64,000 bases of DNA, taken from the NCBI RefSeq assembly GCF_001187505.1, contig NZ_CP012150.1, forward strand, positions 2,294,001 to 2,358,000, given 5' to 3'. The notes below the pieces were generated by a model. The model saw only the letters and a list, made by a program, of their open reading frames with translations. It did no database searches and was not told the DNA's origin. Position 1 is the first letter of the stretch. Each line of letters starts with the position of its first letter. The stretch comes from Mycolicibacterium goodii (GTDB lineage Bacteria > Actinomycetota > Actinomycetes > Mycobacteriales > Mycobacteriaceae). Of this stretch, positions 52,794 through 62,347 are shown piece after piece. The translations under genes were made by a program, and so were the position numbers.

Positions 52794-53363
52794 ATGTTGA
52801 GTGGTTCTCCCGGCGTTCCCCGGACGCGAAATTCTCGACGTCTGATCGCCGCCGCACTAGTGATCCTCTGTGTGATCGCGGTTTTGGGCTGGCCCGTATA
52901 TGTCCGGCCCCAGACGGATGTGCCCCGCGGCGCCGACGCGATCTTCGTGCTGGGTGGTGGCGGCGACGAACCCTACACTCTCGCTTTGGAATATGCGTTG
53001 GAAGGGTACGCCGGACATGTGGTCTTCTCCAACCCGAATGGTGCAGAGGCCATCTGGCTGATCGATCTCTGCGAACATCGGCGCTACCGCTTCGAGGTGA
53101 GTTGCATCGAACCGGATCCGCCGACCACACGAGGTGAGGCGCGGGCACTGAGGCGTCTTGCGGAGATCAACCAGTGGCACAGTGTCATGGTGATCACGTG
53201 GGTCCCGCATATCTCAAGGGCGCGTTGGATCATCCGGCGATGCTTCGACGGTGAACTCGTGATGGTTGCCAGCGGCCCGAATCTGTCACCGCCGGATTGG
53301 GTGTGGAACTACGTCTACCAGACGGCGGGATATGTTCGGGCGGCACTGCAATCGGGCTGTTGA
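52794..53363 (+). CDS. YdcF/SanA-type (DUF218) membrane-anchored protein
   Basis: This 189-residue protein has one N-terminal membrane helix (about 15-36, RRLIAAALVILCVIAVLGWPVYV) and an extracytoplasmic DUF218 domain with AIFVLGGGGDEPYTLALEYALEGYA and ADP-like TRGEARALRRLAEINQWHSVMVIT. DUF218 members are linked to envelope polysaccharide and lipid-carrier metabolism. ATG 52794 lies 174 nt from the divergent gene, so the spacer carries a promoter. Confidence 0.82.
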   Translation: MLSGSPGVPRTRNSRRLIAAALVILCVIAVLGWPVYVRPQTDVPRGADAIFVLGGGGDEPYTLALEYALEGYAGHVVFSNPNGAEAIWLIDLCEHRRYRFEVSCIEPDPPTTRGEARALRRLAEINQWHSVMVITWVPHISRARWIIRRCFDGELVMVASGPNLSPPDWVWNYVYQTAGYVRAALQSGC

Positions 53364-53485
53364 ATAGATCCGAAGATCTAGATCCAAAGTTTGCCGGATA
53401 TCGAAAAAATCGCGGAAAAGCGCGATATGGCTTTGATCTTCCGAACAGGTCAACCGCTTGTACAGGCCCGATTACACTCGAACGT

Positions 53486-54838
53486 ATGGCGCATCCAGCG
53501 GTCCGGGTTTCGATTCTCGGGATTAACTACGCACCCGAACGGACCGGGATCGCGCCCTATACGACCGGGCTCGCGAGGGGTCTGGCCGCGCGTGGGCATC
53601 AAGTCCAGGTGCTGACCGGATTTCCGCATTATCCGCAGTGGAGGTGTGACGGGGCGGCCTCCGGATTCCGGTTGGCGCAGACGGTCGACGGGGTGAACGT
53701 CCGCCGGCTCAGTCATCATGTGCCACAGAGCTTGTCCGTGCGAGGCCGGGGCCTGATGGAACTGACCTTCGGGTTGCAGTTGATGACGACCAGGTGGGGC
53801 AGACCCGACGTCGTGGTGTGTATGACACCACCCTTGTTGTCCACGGCCATGTCCGCCGTCCGTGCCCGTCTGACGCCACGGCGGCGACCCGCACTCGGAG
53901 TGGTCGTACAAGATCTCTACGGCCGAGGTGCAGCCGAGACCGGCGCCGTGTCGACATCAGCGGTCAAGGTGGCGGCGTCGGTCGAATCAACCGCCTTGCG
54001 ACTGGCCGACGGTGTGGCGGTGATCCACTCCGGGTTCATCGGCGACCTCGTAGGGCAACTCGGTGTGGATCGGCGCAGAATTCGTGAGATCCGCAACTGG
54101 AATCACGTGCAGGAGCCGGATGTCGTTTCCAGCCGGAAGTTTCGGCATATCCACGATTGGGGCGAGGACGAGGTGGTCGTGCTCCACGCCGGCAACATGG
54201 GATACAAGCAGGGACTGGAGAACGTGATCGCCGCCGCCGAGATCGCGGACCGCAGTGGAGCTCCCGTTCGATTCGTCCTGCTCGGTGACGGCAACCAGCG
54301 CGCGAGTCTGGCCGCCGCAGGCGCGGGCATCCGAAACCTGGAGTTTCTCGCTCCGGTCCCGGAAAGTGTGTTCCCGACCGCCCTCGGAGCCGCGGACGTC
54401 CTCCTGGTGAACGAGCGTCCCGGGGTGGCACACATGGCGGTGCCGTCCAAGCTCACCTCCTATTTCAAGGCAGGAAAGCCGATACTCGCGGCAACCGATG
54501 CCGGGGGATTCACCGCGTCCGAGCTCGCCGCGTCGGGCGCGGGACTGTGCGTGCCTGCCGATCGGCCCGACCTGTTGGTGAGCGAGGCGCTGCGGCTGGG
54601 CACGGACACCGCGCTCGGTACCCAGTTCGGTGCGGCGGGCCGGCGTTACTGCGCCGCGCTGCTGTCGGAGAGGACCGCACTGGATCGGTATGAGCAGTGG
54701 ATCATCGGACTCGCCGACATGCGGCGCCGGGGCTTTCCGCAGCCATCCCGCGATGCCGGGTGCGCCTGCGAGCCGACCATATCGGAGCAGGTATCCGTCC
54801 ACGATGGGGAGAAGCCATGGGCATACGAAAACCGTTGA
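53486..54838 (+). CDS. GT4-family glycosyltransferase (WbuB/WcaI-like)
   Basis: This 450-residue GT-B enzyme has ILGINYAPERTGIAPYTTGLARGLAARGHQVQVLTGFPHYP, the classic start of WcaI/WbuB proteins, then VVVLHAGNMGYKQGLENVI and VPSKLTSYFKAGKPILA in the donor domain. A TACACT box 7 nt before ATG 53486 and no ribosome site suggest a leaderless start. The final ~30 residues overlap the start of the secreted beta-helix gene by 22 nt. Confidence 0.9.
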   Translation: MAHPAVRVSILGINYAPERTGIAPYTTGLARGLAARGHQVQVLTGFPHYPQWRCDGAASGFRLAQTVDGVNVRRLSHHVPQSLSVRGRGLMELTFGLQLMTTRWGRPDVVVCMTPPLLSTAMSAVRARLTPRRRPALGVVVQDLYGRGAAETGAVSTSAVKVAASVESTALRLADGVAVIHSGFIGDLVGQLGVDRRRIREIRNWNHVQEPDVVSSRKFRHIHDWGEDEVVVLHAGNMGYKQGLENVIAAAEIADRSGAPVRFVLLGDGNQRASLAAAGAGIRNLEFLAPVPESVFPTALGAADVLLVNERPGVAHMAVPSKLTSYFKAGKPILAATDAGGFTASELAASGAGLCVPADRPDLLVSEALRLGTDTALGTQFGAAGRRYCAALLSERTALDRYEQWIIGLADMRRRGFPQPSRDAGCACEPTISEQVSVHDGEKPWAYENR

Positions 54839-55689
54839 CCGTCAGCATGACAGCAGGCCTGCTCGCGGTGCCGGTGCTGTTGCCCGCCGCTGTGCCCGAC
54901 GCGCAGGCCACGTCGCGCGCCTGCCCGGCGTATCCCGCATTCCCCGATGCCGGGTGTACCGGGCCGACGACCGATGCGCTGCCGCGCTACACGGGGCCGA
55001 CCGACTTCGATGTCGACGGGGAGGTCATCGAGAACGTGGAGATACATGCCGTGGAAGGCATCCGCATCGAGGGGGACAACGTGACGTTTCGCAACGTGCG
55101 AATCGTGTGGGACGGTCCGCTCGGCGAGAACATCATCAACAGCGATGGGTCGGGCACCACGTTCGAGGATTGCATCATCGACGGCAGGGGATCGGCGGAG
55201 CGCGCGATCGCCGCCAACGGGCGCGGAATCACGGTGCGGGGCTGCGAGATATCCGGCGTGGGTAACGCCATCGAGACCGAGACGCCGTTGACGGTCGAAG
55301 AGAACTACATTCACGACATCCACACGGCGCGCGGCGCCGATTGGCATGCTGACGGCGTGCAGGTTCCCGAGGGCGCCGACAATGTGACCGTCCGGCACAA
55401 CACCATCATGTTGAACGGCCCGGAGACCGGCGCCGTGTTCATCACCGGGGACGCAGACGACCCGAATCGCAACGTCCTGATCACCCAGAACCTCTTGGCG
55501 GGTGGTGGATACACGATGTACACCGGTTACGGCCCGGGCTACCGCGTCATCGACAACCACATGTCCACCCGGATCTATCCGAAGGTCGGCTTCTACAACA
55601 TCTGGTACACGGACGACCCGAATGCCGGTGAGGTTCGCAGCGGCAACGTCATTCACGAAACCGGTGCGCCCGCCGACCGCAACCTGTGA
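54817..55689 (+). CDS. Secreted right-handed parallel beta-helix protein
   Basis: This 290-residue protein has a signal peptide (about 1-33, …LLAVPVLLPAAVPDAQATS) and repeated short strands with N/D ladders (EGIRIEGDNVTFRNVRIV, TTFEDCIIDGRG, ITVRGCEISGVGNAIE, VTVRHNTIML). This is the pattern of pectate-lyase-like beta-helices and AlgG-type epimerases. A cut or epimerisation role on the exported polymer is plausible; no catalytic residue can be fixed by eye. ATG 54817 is inside the end of the glycosyltransferase gene. Confidence 0.82.
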   Translation: MGIRKPLTVSMTAGLLAVPVLLPAAVPDAQATSRACPAYPAFPDAGCTGPTTDALPRYTGPTDFDVDGEVIENVEIHAVEGIRIEGDNVTFRNVRIVWDGPLGENIINSDGSGTTFEDCIIDGRGSAERAIAANGRGITVRGCEISGVGNAIETETPLTVEENYIHDIHTARGADWHADGVQVPEGADNVTVRHNTIMLNGPETGAVFITGDADDPNRNVLITQNLLAGGGYTMYTGYGPGYRVIDNHMSTRIYPKVGFYNIWYTDDPNAGEVRSGNVIHETGAPADRNL

Positions 55690-55706
55690 CACCCGGCTCG
55701 CGGCTG

Positions 55707-57254
55707 CTACGGCTTGGGGTTCGACACCCAACCCAGGGCATCCGCGGAATCGCCGCGTAGGTTGACGTCCCATTTGAGATCGGTCGTCCCATCCGGCTGC
55801 GCGGGGACGTCCCCGCGATGGCGCGCCCAGAAGGCGTCGACGAACGGATCGAACGACGTCGTCTCCTCCGGCGGTCGGGGGTACCCCTGACGATTCGCGG
55901 CGTACAGGTCCGTCGGCCGCATCCAGTCATCGACGGTGTCGAAGAATGCGTTGTGATTCCAGTCCGCCTTGGCGCCCATCAGAAGAGCGGCCAGCCCCTC
56001 ACCCACCCAGGACCGCACCGTGCAGCACACCCGGTACTCCTCCGATGTGCGATCCCAGTCGTCCCACGCGCTGGGCGGCTTCTCCTGGTAGGGCTGACGC
56101 GCCTCGTGATGCCAGACCATCTGCCAGAGCGCCTTCTGCCCATACCATCCCTGGCCGTAATAGGTTTGGGCATCCTCGTGGAACACCGTGCTCCTCGGCT
56201 CGGGAACGAAGGACGGGTCGTCGAGCATCAGCCCGGCGAACAATATAGGCCACTTGCGTCCGCTGGTGTGCCCGCCGCCCTCGTCGAAGACCGCTCCCAG
56301 TTCGACCATGCCGTGCAGATCGATGCCGTACTGGACGAGTTCGTAGAGCAGGCGGCGTTTCCGGTCATCGGGGGCATCGGTGTTGAGCAGCAATGAGGCT
56401 GTGCCCACGATGCGGGCGACCTCGCGGCCGTACGCCGGCTGGTTCTCGACCGGCCAGAGCCATTGGCCTTCCCATGCCCCGTTCATGTGATCGAGCCACG
56501 GCCGCTCAAGGTACCGTTCGTATTCCTGAAACGACGGAACCGAGTCCGCGGCGGCGTCCATGGGCAGGCGCCGGAGCCGGTCCCACTTGAGATCCGAGGC
56601 GCGGAAGATCTCCTTGTTGGCGCCGACATAGGTCGGACGGAAGGCATCCTCGGGCGGTGCCTCCGACAGGCTGGTGAGCACCGCGGCCGCCTTGAGCACA
56701 CTCGAGGAGGTTTTCTCCGAGTCCCACATCAGGTCGGCGTACATCACCGGATTCGGGACGGTCACCTCACTGATCGACGAGATGAGGGAACGATCGGCAT
56801 CCAACGTATAGGGGAATGTGACGGATGCGTTGGGGTCGTAGGTGATTCCGCGGGAGTCGTAGCCCTGGGCGGGACCGACCTCCATCACCACCATCGAGCC
56901 GTTGCGCCGTTCCTTGTTGTCCTGCAGGCCGGTGTCTCCCCAGTCGTTGACCCCTAGGTCGGTCACTTCGTCGGGAGGGGCGGGGCTCGGCCCGGGGGTG
57001 ACCGATACGACGGTCACCGGTCCGACCACCCACCAGTCGCCGTTGACGAATTGGCCGACCGGATACTCGCGGTCGAACTTCCAGGTGATCCCGTACTGCG
57101 AGATCTCGCTCGCACGTCGCACATCGGAGTCGTCATCCGAGCCACACCCGGACAGCGCGCCCACCAGGAGAAGTTCGAGTACCAGGATCAGTGCGATGGG
57201 CCCCCGCCAGGACCGGGCTGACCGATACTCTGCGCCCGCTGATTTCTCGGTCAT
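55707..57254 (-). CDS. Large lipoprotein with alpha/alpha-toroid-like domain, possible glycan-active enzyme
   Basis: This 515-residue lipoprotein has a lipobox (LLLVGALSGCGSDD, Cys at about 37), a beta-rich N-terminal part and a Trp- and His-rich helical domain (about 220-480). The latter includes MVELGAVFDEGGGHTSGRKWPILFAGLMLDDP and WYGQKALWQMVWHHEARQPY. Such helical barrels occur in alginate and heparin lyases and glycan hydrolases. I do not recognise the exact family. It starts at ATG 57254, runs against the beta-helix gene and would sit on the outer face of the cell membrane. Confidence 0.72.
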   Translation of the reverse strand: MTEKSAGAEYRSARSWRGPIALILVLELLLVGALSGCGSDDDSDVRRASEISQYGITWKFDREYPVGQFVNGDWWVVGPVTVVSVTPGPSPAPPDEVTDLGVNDWGDTGLQDNKERRNGSMVVMEVGPAQGYDSRGITYDPNASVTFPYTLDADRSLISSISEVTVPNPVMYADLMWDSEKTSSSVLKAAAVLTSLSEAPPEDAFRPTYVGANKEIFRASDLKWDRLRRLPMDAAADSVPSFQEYERYLERPWLDHMNGAWEGQWLWPVENQPAYGREVARIVGTASLLLNTDAPDDRKRRLLYELVQYGIDLHGMVELGAVFDEGGGHTSGRKWPILFAGLMLDDPSFVPEPRSTVFHEDAQTYYGQGWYGQKALWQMVWHHEARQPYQEKPPSAWDDWDRTSEEYRVCCTVRSWVGEGLAALLMGAKADWNHNAFFDTVDDWMRPTDLYAANRQGYPRPPEETTSFDPFVDAFWARHRGDVPAQPDGTTDLKWDVNLRGDSADALGWVSNPKP

Positions 57255-57523
57255 GATCGATACCCAGGAACGGCGACATTTGTGGCTAAATCGGCGACAA
57301 CGAGCGGCGCTGATTGCCGACGGGCCTGCGCGGCAATCGAGTCGGTCATGGGTGCCAGTGTAGGGGTGTTTGCCACAATGTTGTAGAGCGAATCTTGATG
57401 GTTTTGTGACGGCACCGTGACAACCCGGTTCCCGTGGCACCGCAGCGGACGGATTCTGCGCCCGCTCATTTCGTTTCGTTCCACGTTTTCCCGGCAGGAT
57501 CGGGTTGATCTTGGGACTCTTGA

Positions 57524-58372
57524 GTGGTGGGAGCCAAATACCTCGGTGCGGTGATCATTCCGGCGTACAACGAAGCGGCGGTGATCGAACGGACGTTGAC
57601 CCCGTTGAGTGCGGCGGCCGTCGACGAACGCATCGAGTTGGTCGTGGTGTGCAACGGGTGCCGTGACAACACTGCCGATATTGCGCGCAGTATTCCGGGA
57701 GTGCGCGTTCTGGAGTTGGAGCAGGGCTCGAAGCCGGCCGCGCTCAACGCCGGTGATCGTGCTGTGAGCAGTTGGCCGCGACTGTATTTGGATGCCGACA
57801 TCCGGGTCACCCCACAGGCAGTTCTGGCGGTCCTCGACCGGCTGGATCGGGGCGACGTGTTGGTCGCGCGTCCGGCGGCCAGGTACGACACCGGTGCCGC
57901 AGACATGCTGGTCCGCAGTTACTATCGCGCTCGGAATCGGGTGCCGCAGCACAAGCGAGCGATGTGGGGCGCGGGCGCATACGGTCTCAGCGAGGAGGGC
58001 CACCGTCGATTCGGTGCGTTTCCTTCGATCACCGGTGACGATTGGTTCATCGACGCGCAATTCGGCAGTGACGAGAAAGCGGTCGTGACGACCGAACCCG
58101 TGGTGGTGACCACACCGGCGAACGTCACGAGCCTGCTCGCGATTCGTCGCCGGATCCACAGGGGGACCGGCAAGTTACCCGCCGGATACGAATCCGACCT
58201 GCGGACCGGCAGTACCGGGATGGCCACGGCTGCCGCGGTGCTGCGCACCGTCCGGGGACCTCGATCGCTGTTCGACGCGGTGGTGTACGTCGGGGTCGCG
58301 CTCGCGGCGCGGTGGTCGCCCCGTTCGGCCCAACCGTGGGAGCGCGACGAGAGCAGCCGATCGCACGGATGA
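57524..58372 (+). CDS. Family 2 glycosyltransferase
   Basis: This 282-residue GT-A protein has AVIIPAYNEAAVIERTLTPLSAA, VVCNGCRDNTADIAR, LYLDADIRV (DxD) and FPSITGDDWFIDAQF. A C-terminal hydrophobic segment (DAVVYVGVALAARWS) may anchor it. GTG 57524 or 57527 is the start, and no strong ribosome site is seen. It is convergent with the next glycosyltransferase gene, 54 nt away. Confidence 0.85.
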   Translation: MVGAKYLGAVIIPAYNEAAVIERTLTPLSAAAVDERIELVVVCNGCRDNTADIARSIPGVRVLELEQGSKPAALNAGDRAVSSWPRLYLDADIRVTPQAVLAVLDRLDRGDVLVARPAARYDTGAADMLVRSYYRARNRVPQHKRAMWGAGAYGLSEEGHRRFGAFPSITGDDWFIDAQFGSDEKAVVTTEPVVVTTPANVTSLLAIRRRIHRGTGKLPAGYESDLRTGSTGMATAAAVLRTVRGPRSLFDAVVYVGVALAARWSPRSAQPWERDESSRSHG

Positions 58373-58426
58373 CGTCCGCGGCCCAGCGCGGGCGCCGATC
58401 GCGGTGTGGTTGCAGCACAACATGCT

Positions 58427-59494
58427 TCAGTGGATCCTCAGCGACGCCCGGAACCGGGTTCGGGCATGTTCCCTGCGTGCTGTGCGCTCGGCGGGTTGCT
58501 CGGCGCAGTGCAGGTCCGCGGGAGCGGCCGCGCCCACAGCCACGGTGGCATGGGGAAGCGCGCTCCAACGGTCGCGCCGCAACAGCGTCCACAGCGTGCG
58601 CCGGTGGTCACGGTCGCGGGCGCGCAGCGCCTCGGCGAGAGCCGCAATGCCTCTGTAGGCGGCGGCGTACGGCCTGCTCCGGTACCGCTCGACGTAACGG
58701 ACCCGATTGACCGCCTGCAATGTCGCCAGCGATGGTGATCTGCCGGAACCTCCGCCGATGTGATGGATCACCGCTTCGGGTTGAAACCACACGCGGTATC
58801 CCCGGTCGCGAATCCGGTGGCAGTAGTCTGTCTCCTCGGAGTACAGGAAGTAGGACTCGTCCCATTCGCCGACCTCTCGGTCGACATCGGCGCGGACGAG
58901 TATCGCGGCTCCGGTCGCCCAGTCCACGGCATGCCCGGTCCGGTACCTCCGCAGTCGGAGGTTGGTTTCGCTCAGCCACATCGGACGGCCGGGGAAGCGG
59001 CGGCCTCCGACCAACGCGTCGACCAAAGCCCCTGACAGCGAGGGCTCGTGGCGCAGTGTGAGCACCACTTCATCGGCCGCGGCGTCGGTGATGAGCGGGA
59101 CGACCGCACCGACCTCGGGCGTCGAGAGGGCCGCCAGCATGGTCGCGAGCGCGCCACGGCCCAACCGGACGTCGGGGTTCAGGATGAGCACGCCGGTGCA
59201 AGGTGCCACATACGGCCGTGCACAGTTGATCCCGCCGGCGTATCCCAGGTTTCCGCCCGAGCGGACCAGGACCACGTCATCGTGGCGGGCGACGAGATCG
59301 GCAGTTCCATCGGGTGAATCGTTGTCGACGACGACGACCCGCAACGACAGCTGCCCCGCCTCACGGCGTAGGTCGCAAAGCAGTTCCTCCACCTGATGAA
59401 AGCTGTTGTAGGTCACGATGACGACCGCGATGTCGGCGAACCGTCCCGCTGCGACGAAACATGCGGTCTCATCCATTCGATCCCCAGGTGTCAT
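58427..59494 (-). CDS. Family 2 glycosyltransferase, rhamnosyltransferase-like
   Basis: This 355-residue GT-A enzyme has VVIVTYNSFHQVEELLCDLRR, VVVDNDSPDGTADL, GGNLGYAGGIN, LILNPDVRL and GAAILVRADVDREVGEWDESYFLYSEETDYCHRIRDRGYRVWFQPEAVIHHIGGGS. The last segment is typical of rhamnosyltransferases of the WbbL/RfbF kind. It overlaps the polymerase gene by 4 nt (ATGA) and is co-transcribed with wzy- and wzz-like genes. The donor may be a dTDP-deoxyhexose from the local RmlA/RmlC branch. Confidence 0.9.
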   Translation of the reverse strand: MTPGDRMDETACFVAAGRFADIAVVIVTYNSFHQVEELLCDLRREAGQLSLRVVVVDNDSPDGTADLVARHDDVVLVRSGGNLGYAGGINCARPYVAPCTGVLILNPDVRLGRGALATMLAALSTPEVGAVVPLITDAAADEVVLTLRHEPSLSGALVDALVGGRRFPGRPMWLSETNLRLRRYRTGHAVDWATGAAILVRADVDREVGEWDESYFLYSEETDYCHRIRDRGYRVWFQPEAVIHHIGGGSGRSPSLATLQAVNRVRYVERYRSRPYAAAYRGIAALAEALRARDRDHRRTLWTLLRRDRWSALPHATVAVGAAAPADLHCAEQPAERTARREHARTRFRASLRIH

Positions 59495-60840
59495 GTGTCC
59501 GGCCCGGGAGACGAAACTCTGAAGGTCGACCAGAGCATCCCGAACATCACGAAGAGCAGAAGTGCCGCCTGCTGGAAGCCCAGCACGTCGAAGGTGAAGC
59601 TGGACACCATGATCGCGGCGAACGATGCTCCGAGCGTGTACGCCAGATCACGATCGCTGCGAGTCGTGGCGCGGCGCAACGCGGCAGCGATACCGAGGAT
59701 GCCTCCGCCCATCAGCAACAACATCGCCACGATGCCCACCACGCCGCCCTGCACGATCGCCTGCAGCCATTCATTGTCCAGATACCCGTAGACGTCGGGC
59801 GGAGAACCTCCGAGCCCCAGGCCGAACACCGGATGGGCGCGAAAGGTTTCCGATACCTCGGCGTAGTCCGCGGTCCTGCCGAGCACGCTCGGATCCCGCT
59901 CCGAGTTGACGATCGTCACCCACAAGGCGTTCGCGATACCCGGGAAGGTGACGACGTATGCGCCTGCGGCAAGGACACCGATGACGATCCCGGTGACGAT
60001 GTGACGCACGGTGTGGGCCAGCATGAGGACCAACAGCGCCGCGCCGAGTGCAATGACGCCGGTCCGCGAGATGCCGGTCGGCATGGCTACGACCGCCAGG
60101 ACACACGCGCAGGCGGACAGAAAGCGGGCGTTGCGTGTGGCGGCGTTACGGGCGAAATAGATGGCAAGGGGCAGCAGCACAGTGGCCAGCACGGAGTACT
60201 CGATCGCGTGTGCCGAGGTTCCGAGGGCGCGCGCCACGCCGGCTCGCTCGGTCAACGCCAGTTCGTCTGTGTTGAGGACGAATCCGGGTGGCTGGAACAG
60301 ATATCGGATGTCGACGGACGCGACGGTCTGCAGTATGCCCACCAGGGCTGCGAATGCCAGTCCTATGGTGAGGCAGCCGAGAACGAAATGCCGTTGCCGT
60401 ACCGTCCTGACCCTGGTGATCACGTACAGACCGACTCCGACGTTCGCGGTCAGGGCGATGAGCGTGCGGGTCATGCTCGAAGCTGTCGAAGTCCACCCAG
60501 GCGTGTAGTCGAAACCGTGGAGTGCGACCCCGTACGTGGTGAGCCACAGTGAGAAGTACGCCAGGAGGATCAGTGCACCGGGGCTGGTTCGTCGCGCGTG
60601 GCCGCTGCGGCGCACCATCACGAACCCGAGGATAACCAGGCCGAAGAACAACACGGCGATCATGCGTGCCGGAGAACCGTTGCTCTTGAGCGGCCCGGGT
60701 AGCACGACGTACGTCGGCAGGGCGGGGATCAAGAAGCACAGGAACCCCAGTAGCCACGGCGTGCGTTCCGCGGGTGTGGCCTCCCCGCCTTCGCCGGTGC
60801 GGTCCCGCAGTTCACTGCGGGCGGAGGTCACCGCGGTCAT
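59491..60840 (-). CDS. Wzy-type polysaccharide polymerase / O-antigen ligase-like protein
   Basis: This 449-residue protein has about 11-12 membrane helices and, between them, the large external loop with VNSERDPSVLGRTADYAEVSETFRAHPVFGLGLGGSPPDVYGYLDNEWLQAIVQGG. That is the Wzy_C/O-antigen ligase pattern (RxxxW-type loop, HPxxGLGxG, DNEWL). It should link flipped repeat units on the outer face of the membrane. It overlaps the chain-length gene by 29 nt. Confidence 0.88.
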   Translation of the reverse strand: MTAVTSARSELRDRTGEGGEATPAERTPWLLGFLCFLIPALPTYVVLPGPLKSNGSPARMIAVLFFGLVILGFVMVRRSGHARRTSPGALILLAYFSLWLTTYGVALHGFDYTPGWTSTASSMTRTLIALTANVGVGLYVITRVRTVRQRHFVLGCLTIGLAFAALVGILQTVASVDIRYLFQPPGFVLNTDELALTERAGVARALGTSAHAIEYSVLATVLLPLAIYFARNAATRNARFLSACACVLAVVAMPTGISRTGVIALGAALLVLMLAHTVRHIVTGIVIGVLAAGAYVVTFPGIANALWVTIVNSERDPSVLGRTADYAEVSETFRAHPVFGLGLGGSPPDVYGYLDNEWLQAIVQGGVVGIVAMLLLMGGGILGIAAALRRATTRSDRDLAYTLGASFAAIMVSSFTFDVLGFQQAALLLFVMFGMLWSTFRVSSPGPDT

Positions 60841-61597
60841 TTCCGTTTGTGTCCGCGCCGTGGGAAGTCAGTGCCGAAACCGTCTCCGGCTGACCGTTTG
60901 TCGCCACGGTGCCGGGAACGGGTGCTCCGGCGGGCGCGCTCGGAGCATGCGTGCCCTTGCTCCGGCGGGTGCGGCGACTGAGCAGCACGTCGACCAGCAC
61001 GGTCACCACGACCGTCAAGCCAAGTCCCGCAACGAAGATGGTCAACGTCGACCGGGTGCGGGCAGGCGTTCCCGCAGCCGGGGTGCTCGGGGGTGAGACC
61101 ACGAAGGGCACCACCATCTGTGCGTCGGGAACATTGGCCTGCTGCTGCAGGGCCCTGGTTGTCGCTTCGGCCTCCGCGACAACGAGTTCCAGGGTCTTGG
61201 ACGCGGCATCGGGCTCCGCGGTGGTGGCTTCGATCATGATGAGCGGTAGCTGCTGCATGTTCGCAGGTCCGGGAAACATCCTGGCCGAGTAGTCGGGTAG
61301 ACCGCCGGACGCCACCACGCGATCGACCACCGCCGGCTCCTGTAGGCCCAGCGTGGTCATGTTGGCGATCAACGAGGCCCCGCCGACGTCCAGAAGACCA
61401 TTGCGGGGAATCGGAATCCCTTGTGGCGGATTGTCGATCCGGCTGCTCGGTGCCGCAAGGCCGATGACGGCGTTCGAGTAGTAGACCGGCTGAACCGAGG
61501 TGTACGCGGAATAGCTGAACCACGTCACCATCGCCAGCAGCGGAACGAAGACATACCAACGGCGGGCACATGACCGCACTACATCAAACAGATCCAC
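60812..61597 (-). CDS. Wzz/CpsC-like chain-length regulator without kinase domain
   Basis: This 261-residue protein has two membrane helices (about 17-35 and 184-206) flanking an external domain with FVVSPPSTPAAGTPARTRSTLTIFVAG before the second helix, the layout of polysaccharide co-polymerases. The C-terminal cytoplasmic tail (~50 residues) lacks a Walker motif, and no separate BY-kinase gene is present. GTG 61597 starts the leftward wzz-wzy-glycosyltransferase operon. Confidence 0.8.
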   Translation of the reverse strand: MDLFDVVRSCARRWYVFVPLLAMVTWFSYSAYTSVQPVYYSNAVIGLAAPSSRIDNPPQGIPIPRNGLLDVGGASLIANMTTLGLQEPAVVDRVVASGGLPDYSARMFPGPANMQQLPLIMIEATTAEPDAASKTLELVVAEAEATTRALQQQANVPDAQMVVPFVVSPPSTPAAGTPARTRSTLTIFVAGLGLTVVVTVLVDVLLSRRTRRSKGTHAPSAPAGAPVPGTVATNGQPETVSALTSHGADTNGNDRGDLRPQ

Positions 61598-62347
61598 GTT
61601 TTCGTCCCTTCATGATGGACAACGGGCGTCCGGAATTTTGTCACCGCTCAGGCTACCGATCAGACCCACCTTTGGAAACGAATTCGTAATTTGCGGAGCG
61701 AATCCAGTCGGCGAGTTTCCGCACGCGTAGGGCGTGAGCGGCCTTCTCGTGGCGTTGCAGGCAAGCGACTTTCGGCGATCATGAAGCGCATTCGTCATCG
61801 ACCCGGGGCTTTGCGGGTGCATTTCGCGTGCATAAGGCAGGTGCCGTCCTGGCAAACGATTTTCTGATTTGTTTGAAAAGTAATAAATACTTCAAAGACC
61901 GCGCCGTGGGTTTTGTTGCCGGCCCGGCGTCGGATCGGGCCGAAGGCGCGTGGTGTCGTCGTGGATGTCGCTGCGTATGCACCTGATACCCGCGGCGGAA
62001 CTCCGAAAGGGTTCGTTGCCAAGGCAATTTCCATCCCGGCTCGGCGGATGCCGCGCATGCCCTCTCATCTCGTGATTCACATGGGTGGGATTCACCGCCG
62101 CCTGCCGACCAGTGCGGCGTCGACGCTGATGAAGCGGGCCGTCGCTCGATTCCCCTCGACGATTCCGGAGGCGTAACGGGCGGTGTGTGCAGCAACGGCA
62201 AACGCGGCGCACCCGTTTGCGCTTCAGCAACTGTAAGAGAGCGAATTTCACGCACATCTGTTCCGGTGGTGGCAAAGAGTGTTAGCATTGCCACCTCGAC
62301 TGGCGGAGTGCGAGCCCCGAGGGCTCGTGGCGCGGGAAGGGCAGTCG
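61598..62347. promoter_or_regulatory. 750-bp divergent regulatory region between the wzz- and algD-like genes
   Basis: No credible gene is present. Around 61873-61897 is a distinctly AT-rich island with an imperfect inverted repeat TTTGAA(A)AGTA-ATAAA-TACTTCAAA. Near the right end a TAGCAT box (62283-62288) and a 7-bp GC hairpin CGAGCCC/GGGCTCG (62311-62317 / 62321-62327) precede the GGAAGGG ribosome site of the dehydrogenase gene. The length and AT island suggest a controlled two-way promoter, perhaps a target of the LuxR-type regulator. Confidence 0.5.

Noticed and set aside
53398..53428. ATATCG/CGATAT inverted repeat between the DUF218 gene and the glycosyltransferase
   Set aside because: It is only 6 bp with a 19-nt spacer in an AT-richer spacer; chance occurrence is likely.
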